A stretch of 6,503 nt of DNA, taken from Planctomycetales bacterium. Its GTDB lineage: Bacteria; Planctomycetota; Planctomycetia; Pirellulales; Thermoguttaceae. The position numbers were made by a program, and so were the translations under genes. Below are positions 6,441-6,503 of this stretch, in pieces. The notes below the pieces were generated by a model. The model had not been told where the DNA came from. It ran no database searches and was given only the letters and a program-made list of their open reading frames with translations. The stretch covers positions 1 through 6,503 of the forward strand of contig SKJM01000576.1 in NCBI GenBank assembly GCA_007122045.1. The letters run 5' to 3'. Positions within the stretch are counted from its first letter, which is position 1, and each line of letters starts with the position of its first letter.

Positions 6441-6503
6441 TGTTACAGCACATACGTTTTGCCATTCTGTTGGGGTATTTGGTGTGCCCCGGGAACGACA
6501 GCG

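Larger units (their letters stand above)
6179..6503. other. Intergenic region downstream of the propeller gene
   Basis: No long gene with a ribosome site starts here. The region holds a strong promoter (6224-6252), a 20-codon ORF (6260-6322), a foldable segment (6328-6440) and a small hairpin GGGGTA/TGCCCC (6472-6477 with 6485-6490, one G-U pair). After 6440 the composition becomes more AT-rich than the rest of the window. No clear intrinsic terminator follows the propeller gene. Confidence 0.6.

Overview
The window is about two-thirds G+C and holds two divergently oriented genes for exported proteins, followed by an intergenic region with a consensus promoter. The main protein combines BamB/PQQ-type beta-propeller repeats with a Rossmann-fold insert, a malectin-like module, a fibronectin III-like module and a LamG-like module. 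That architecture, and the 'GDWPTWGYDAARSG' opening, resemble large exported proteins of Planctomycetes. The taxonomic assignment is an inference from protein style only; no rRNA or marker gene is present.

Layout. (1) Positions 1-1172, minus strand: the first 390 codons of an exported protein with a CBM6/35-like jelly-roll module and a second, unrecognised module; it runs off the left edge. (2) Positions 1173-1483: a divergent control region with a plausible sigma70-type promoter for each gene and a good Shine-Dalgarno site before each start. A G8 run lies inside the spacer of the leftward promoter. (3) Positions 1484-6178, plus strand: one 1564-aa gene. A methyltransferase-like Rossmann domain interrupts its propeller, and an 87-bp REP-like palindrome has entered its FnIII domain in frame, flanked by a 5-bp direct repeat. 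(4) Positions 6179-6503: no large gene. There is a consensus extended -10 promoter (TTGACA, 17 bp, TATACT), a 20-codon ORF whose ATG sits at the predicted transcription start, and a segment of about 113 nt that can fold into a long, closed, imperfect stem. It could be a small RNA or the leader of a gene beyond the edge.

Both proteins look secreted and both carry glycan-binding-type modules. A shared role at the cell surface or in polysaccharide recognition is plausible, but no catalytic site was identified in either. The most unusual items are the exaptation-like palindrome insertion in the FnIII domain, the SAM-fold domain inside an exported propeller, and the strong promoter feeding a structured non-coding segment.
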